From an uncultured Planctomycetaceae bacterium (GTDB lineage: Bacteria; Planctomycetota; Planctomycetia; Pirellulales; Pirellulaceae): 26,802 bases of DNA. The position numbers and the translations under genes were made by a program. How positions within the stretch are numbered: position 1 is the first letter of the stretch; the number at the start of each line of letters is the position of its first letter. Below, piece by piece: positions 24,043 to 26,802 of the stretch. The notes under the pieces were generated by a model that saw only the letters and a program-made list of their open reading frames with translations, did no database searches and was not told the DNA's origin. The stretch is taken from the NCBI GenBank assembly GCA_903927685.1, contig CAIYOB010000084.1:1-26802 (forward strand). The letters run 5' to 3'.

Positions 24043-24236
24043 ATGACCAGGAAGAAGATCGTCGAATCCGTCAGCACCGACCTGGGCCTCGATATCGAAA
24101 GGCCCAACGACCGCCCAGTTGGTGCTCGACAGCGTGCTGGAAACGCCGGCTGCCGAAGGCCGCTCCCGCATCGCAATGCGTTGCATTCAAGCCGGGGCGA
24201 ATGATGCAGCAGCGGCTCCAGCCACGGGCCGCAGCG
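24043..24236 (+). pseudogene. Broken HU/IHF-family DNA-binding protein gene
   Basis: Three pieces in order on the plus strand read like one HU protein in three frames. From the ATG at 24043: MTRKKIVESVSTDLGL, the HU N-terminal helix. From about 24098, shifted one frame: TAQLVLDSVLETPAAEGR, the HU second helix, which keeps the normal spacing if a 1-base shift is allowed. From about 24160, in the third frame: APASQCVAFKPGRMMQQRL, matching the HU C-terminal V-x-FKPG-[KR]-x-M end. The beta-sheet and DNA-binding arm (about 30 residues with the usual GFGxF and RNPxTG motifs) are missing. So a frameshift and an internal deletion have destroyed the gene. HU-family proteins bend and compact DNA. The end point is approximate. 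Confidence 0.6.
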
Positions 24237-24244
24237 GCAGGGCG

Positions 24245-24260
24245 AAACGGCGGCCATTCA
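24245..24260. repeat. 16-bp direct repeat, copy 1
   Basis: AAACGGCGGCCATTCA occurs here, three bases from the stop of the neighbouring minus-strand gene, and again at 24454-24469 within that gene. The flanks differ, so the match is confined to these 16 bases. Confidence 0.7.
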
Positions 24261-24263
24261 ATC

Positions 24264-25838
24264 TCATGTATCTCTTTCGACCATTACATCCAGGTAGGTA
24301 ACGCGGACCTCGTCTTCGGACATTAACGTCAACTCGTTGATCCCATTCCTCAAGTCGACCCCGCTGGCGCTGAACGCCCGCCGCTGGGCTGGCATGCTAA
24401 TCATATCATCGTAGGGGTTATTGAAGAAGGCACTGACATCGCTGCTGGGTGTCAAACGGCGGCCATTCAGAGTCGCTTCAAAGTTGGCGTTCCCAACTGG
24501 CACCTCCGCATGAACGCGTAGCCGAATTCGTTTCCTGGGGAAGAGCGGTGGCGGAGCCATGTCCAACGTCAAGCTGTGCGGCTTGCCCGGAGCCAGGGTG
24601 ACCGGCACTTGGCGGTAATAGGGTACATTGCCCAAGAAGTAATACTGGGGCTGTTCGGCCAGCCACGCTCGCTGCGTAATCCGCGGCAGAACCGCATAGG
24701 CGCGCTTGTTGTACTGCATGTTGAAGAAGCTCACCCCATCCGCCCCGCGCGCGTACGCCAGGTGCGCGGTGGTGTAGAATTGCTCGTTGCTGGTCCGCGG
24801 AAAGGCAGCGGTATCGTAGCCGCTTGCCATCTTGTTGGCGGTCACATAATGCATTTCCAGGTACACCGCGGCCTGCGGGGCCAGACTCCGCACCTCCGCG
24901 AGGTCCGTCCGTTGCGCGGTATGGTACCAGTTTGAGAGGTTAAACATATCCACACCTGCTTCCACGAAACGAGCCACGTTGATGCCCGAGCTGCCGTGTT
25001 TGCGGATCTCACAGGGGATGCGGACGCAGAGATGACGCCGGCGGCTCTGGTTCGGGCCGCCGTCGAGCGCTCTGCGCACCTCCCGGACAAATTCGCTGAT
25101 CCAGGCCACGCGCTGTTCCTCGGTGGTTTCCTTCTGTCGGAACAGCGTGTCGTCGCGGAGGAAATCCAACTCCAGACCATCGAAGTCATAATTCTCGCAC
25201 AGCTCCCGGATCAGCGACAGCTTGTAGTCGCGCACCGCCGGAATGGCCCAGTTTTGGCCGCGATCCTTGGAGTACCCCTGTTTTTCGTAATGCTCGGGGT
25301 TAAGCAGGTACTCAGGATGCTCTTCGTAGAACCGCGACACCCAGACTGAATGACGCTGCTCCTGATGATGGTTATCGTTTAGTCGGTACGAAACGAATGG
25401 GGCCAGGCGTCTCTGGCGGCAATGGTCAATCAAGGCGCGCACCAGATCGCCTCCGGCCAGCATGTACTTGCCGAAACAGTCCGGCTTGACCCCGAAAGCC
25501 TCGAGCCGCCACTGGTAGTGATCCGGATACACCTTGCTTTTCCACCAGGGTACCCAGCCGAGTCCGGGAGACAGCATGTAGGCATCCACACCCTTGTCGG
25601 AAACCGAATCGATCGCGGCCCGCAATTGATCATCCTGAAACACTTCGCCCGGTGTCCACTTGGGGATATTTGTGGTGTCATCATTCCAAAGGACCTTGTA
25701 AGGCTCCTTTCGCCTTTCCGGGGTTTGTCCCCACGTGGTCCGTCGCGCGATATCCGCGCCGAGTACGGTGGCGGTAACGGCCTTCATCGCTTCACGGCGG
25801 GTAATGGAGGCGTTGCCCGATGTTTCTTCCGTCTTCAT
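24264..25838 (-). CDS. Tat-exported TIM-barrel glycosidase-like protein
   Basis: 524 residues from the ATG at 25838. A TTG at 25856 is closer to the AGGAG upstream and would add 6 residues. The N-terminus has a twin-arginine motif (ITRREAMKAVTATVLGA, residues 12-28), so export in folded form is likely. Residues 45-390 look like a TIM-barrel of the GHL10/family-10-like type: DSVSDKGVDAYMLSPG, then NYDFDGLELDFLRDD (216-230) with Glu/Asp residues at the end of a strand as in glycosidase active sites, and later DMFNLSNWYH. About 390-524 is a beta-rich C-terminal domain (FEATLNGRRL, GINELTLMSEDEVRVTYLDVMV). The substrate is unknown. It has no close operon partner. Confidence 0.8.
   Translation of the reverse strand: MKTEETSGNASITRREAMKAVTATVLGADIARRTTWGQTPERRKEPYKVLWNDDTTNIPKWTPGEVFQDDQLRAAIDSVSDKGVDAYMLSPGLGWVPWWKSKVYPDHYQWRLEAFGVKPDCFGKYMLAGGDLVRALIDHCRQRRLAPFVSYRLNDNHHQEQRHSVWVSRFYEEHPEYLLNPEHYEKQGYSKDRGQNWAIPAVRDYKLSLIRELCENYDFDGLELDFLRDDTLFRQKETTEEQRVAWISEFVREVRRALDGGPNQSRRRHLCVRIPCEIRKHGSSGINVARFVEAGVDMFNLSNWYHTAQRTDLAEVRSLAPQAAVYLEMHYVTANKMASGYDTAAFPRTSNEQFYTTAHLAYARGADGVSFFNMQYNKRAYAVLPRITQRAWLAEQPQYYFLGNVPYYRQVPVTLAPGKPHSLTLDMAPPPLFPRKRIRLRVHAEVPVGNANFEATLNGRRLTPSSDVSAFFNNPYDDMISMPAQRRAFSASGVDLRNGINELTLMSEDEVRVTYLDVMVERDT
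24454..24469. repeat. 16-bp direct repeat, copy 2
   Basis: Second copy of the 16-base match, inside the coding region for the LNGRRL segment of the TIM-barrel glycosidase-like gene. The copies start 209 bases apart. Confidence 0.7.
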
Positions 25839-26207
25839 GTGATTCGCCAGCTCCAATTGCTCCTGTGCGAAACCCAGCCGTGCACGTCAGTAATCCGTGT
25901 TGCGATCTGTCGTTAATTGACTTGCCGCACAGCCGATTCGAACACCGCGTGGCCCGACGTCCTGAAAGGGCGCGGCACGCGTGGCGTTTTTCGTCGATCG
26001 CGCGGCTGCGCAGGGCGTACTTGCCGGACGCGCCGCGTTGTCGCGAATTGAGGGCTGACCGTTGAACGGCTCGTGACGACTGCTCGCAGTTGACGGGGCG
26101 GATGTTGGCTTGCCGTGTTCTGGGATCGTCGCTCGCGTCCGCGAGCCCGAACGAGCGCCCCTCAGCGATTCTTCGGCCACCGCAATCCCCACCGCCCGTC
26201 CCGCCAT
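25839..26207. other. Intergenic spacer, no gene seen
   Basis: 369 bases between two minus-strand genes. No protein-like frame or clear promoter was found. The only structure is a perfect 7-bp inverted repeat GCTCGCG/CGCGAGC at 26131-26146 with a 2-base loop, about 60 bases after the stop of the membrane protein on its right; it has no U-tract. Confidence 0.55.
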
Positions 26208-26802
26208 TCAAAGTCCTTGGAAGCCGTCCGTGAGTTCTCCCGCGGCATACCCGCTGCCTGCTTCTCCGCCCGTGAGATTAACGTAGCCAATTTTTCGTAG
26301 AATACAAGCTTGAGCACACGGTGAGCACAGGCCCATCGCCGCCCAGACTGCGGCCAGATTCGACACCGCGAAACAAGAACTGCCGGCGGCGGATATCAGC
26401 AGCAAACTCGGACCATCCATGCGAGCCTGACGCGTCTGTTTACCAATGGTGACGAAAACGGCGACGCCCAGGGTGAGGAGCATCAGGCTGCGAATGGAAA
26501 ACTGCAATCCATGACGCTCGTCCTGGTCCGATTGCCCGCTGACTGAATGCAGCTCGGATCTCCAAAGTCGAATGATTACGAGCGCCGCTGTGACGAGTCC
26601 AGTGGCCATCGCCGGAATTAGCGTCAATTCGACTTCGTTCAAGACCCAAACCAGCAGGAATTCCAGAGCGACCACTCCGGTGATCACAGCCACTACCCGT
26701 TTCCAAAGGGCTCCGTGGGACATCGCGGCCCCAAACGCGAGGAGGCCGGATTGGCAGAGAATCAGGGCAAACGCCGGCACCAGCAGGATCTCGAAGAAGG
26801 CA
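26208..26802 (-). CDS. Membrane protein of unknown function, partial
   Basis: About 197 residues are visible; the frame is open to the window edge and the residues before the first possible start (AFFEILL) are hydrophobic, so the true start probably lies beyond 26802. There are at least four hydrophobic segments: ALILCQSGLLAFGAAM, VVAVITGVVALEFLLVWVL, LIPAMATGLVTAALVIIRL, and one after a charged linker, FSIRSLMLLTLGVAVFVTIG. The last matches the FxxRxLL-plus-helix pattern also seen in the LRR protein at 12787-13983. A Cys-containing hydrophobic stretch and a polar tail follow. No family is recognised. Confidence 0.65.
   Translation of the reverse strand, partial: AFFEILLVPAFALILCQSGLLAFGAAMSHGALWKRVVAVITGVVALEFLLVWVLNEVELTLIPAMATGLVTAALVIIRLWRSELHSVSGQSDQDERHGLQFSIRSLMLLTLGVAVFVTIGKQTRQARMDGPSLLLISAAGSSCFAVSNLAAVWAAMGLCSPCAQACILRKIGYVNLTGGEAGSGYAAGELTDGFQGL

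Larger units (their letters stand above)
23749..24263. other. Spacer holding a gene remnant
   Basis: 515 bases without an intact gene. The right half holds the broken HU-like gene described separately. The rest contains a minus-strand open frame (24186-23785) that ends in a hydrophobic stretch, LAGLPVILLILALPSIFLPALIL, before its stop; it lacks a ribosome site, and its first half is the exact antisense of the HU-like remnant. I do not call it a gene, although it may hold fragments of one. Confidence 0.5.

Noticed and set aside
23785..24186. 133-residue minus-strand frame with a hydrophobic C-terminal stretch
   Set aside because: No ribosome site; its first half is the antisense of the HU-like remnant. 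The segment WAVVGPFD looks somewhat like secreted-protein sequence, so it is not fully excluded.
24018..24326. 102-residue plus-strand frame taken as a whole gene
   Set aside because: Only the part around VAFKPGRMM is meaningful, as the third-frame end of the broken HU-like gene; the rest is out-of-frame sequence.
25921..25960. tRNA-like GATTCGAAC sequence
   Set aside because: No acceptor stem, anticodon arm or D-arm could be formed around it.

Overview
The window looks like a chromosomal segment from a high-GC planctomycete, probably of the Pirellulales/Rhodopirellula type. The evidence is a DUF1559 prepilin-like protein, a GxGYxYP protein, a Gfo/Idh/MocA tail of the planctomycete type, an exosortase with an EpsI-like tail, a YncE-propeller/phosphoesterase fusion, and several secreted carbohydrate-active-looking proteins without SusC/SusD partners. 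No rRNA, tRNA, CRISPR array, transposase, integrase or phage gene was recognised. Assignments come from reading motifs, not from database searches.

Layout. 1-236 (+) is the end of a Gfo/Idh/MocA oxidoreductase. From 12083 down to 292 six genes run on the minus strand with short gaps: a GH43-like secreted glycosidase, a three-domain acyltransferase/acyl-carrier/acyl-ligase fusion, a GxGYxYP protein, the DNA repair glycosylase Fpg/MutM, a very large membrane-anchored TPR protein, and an exosortase whose start overlaps the TPR stop by 4 bases. 12084-12589 is a divergent spacer with two inverted repeats. To its right on the plus strand lie a truncated secreted-protein remnant (12590-12775), a membrane-anchored leucine-rich-repeat protein, a secreted protein of unknown function, and a DUF4832-type putative glycosidase. 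16969-17967 (-) is an MtaA/CmuA-like methyltransferase of the UroD superfamily. 18308-21049 (-) is the YncE/phosphoesterase fusion, divergent from a sialidase-like protein (21254-22513, +). The latter converges on a DUF1559 protein (22622-23620, -) across a hairpin repeat. 23621-24263 holds a good sigma70-type promoter for the DUF1559 gene and what I read as a broken HU-family DNA-binding gene. 24264-25838 (-) is a Tat-exported TIM-barrel glycosidase-like protein, and the right edge is a membrane protein cut off by the window.

Together the genes suggest export, anchoring and breakdown or remodelling of glycans at the cell surface, next to a surface-protein sorting enzyme (the exosortase) and an acyl-lipid enzyme. 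That the minus-strand block works as one pathway is inference. The items most worth following up are the LPLAT-ACP-ligase fusion, the exosortase/TPR pair without a visible substrate, the uncharacterised 14107-16871 gene pair, the two decayed genes, and several different palindromic elements that each sit between genes.
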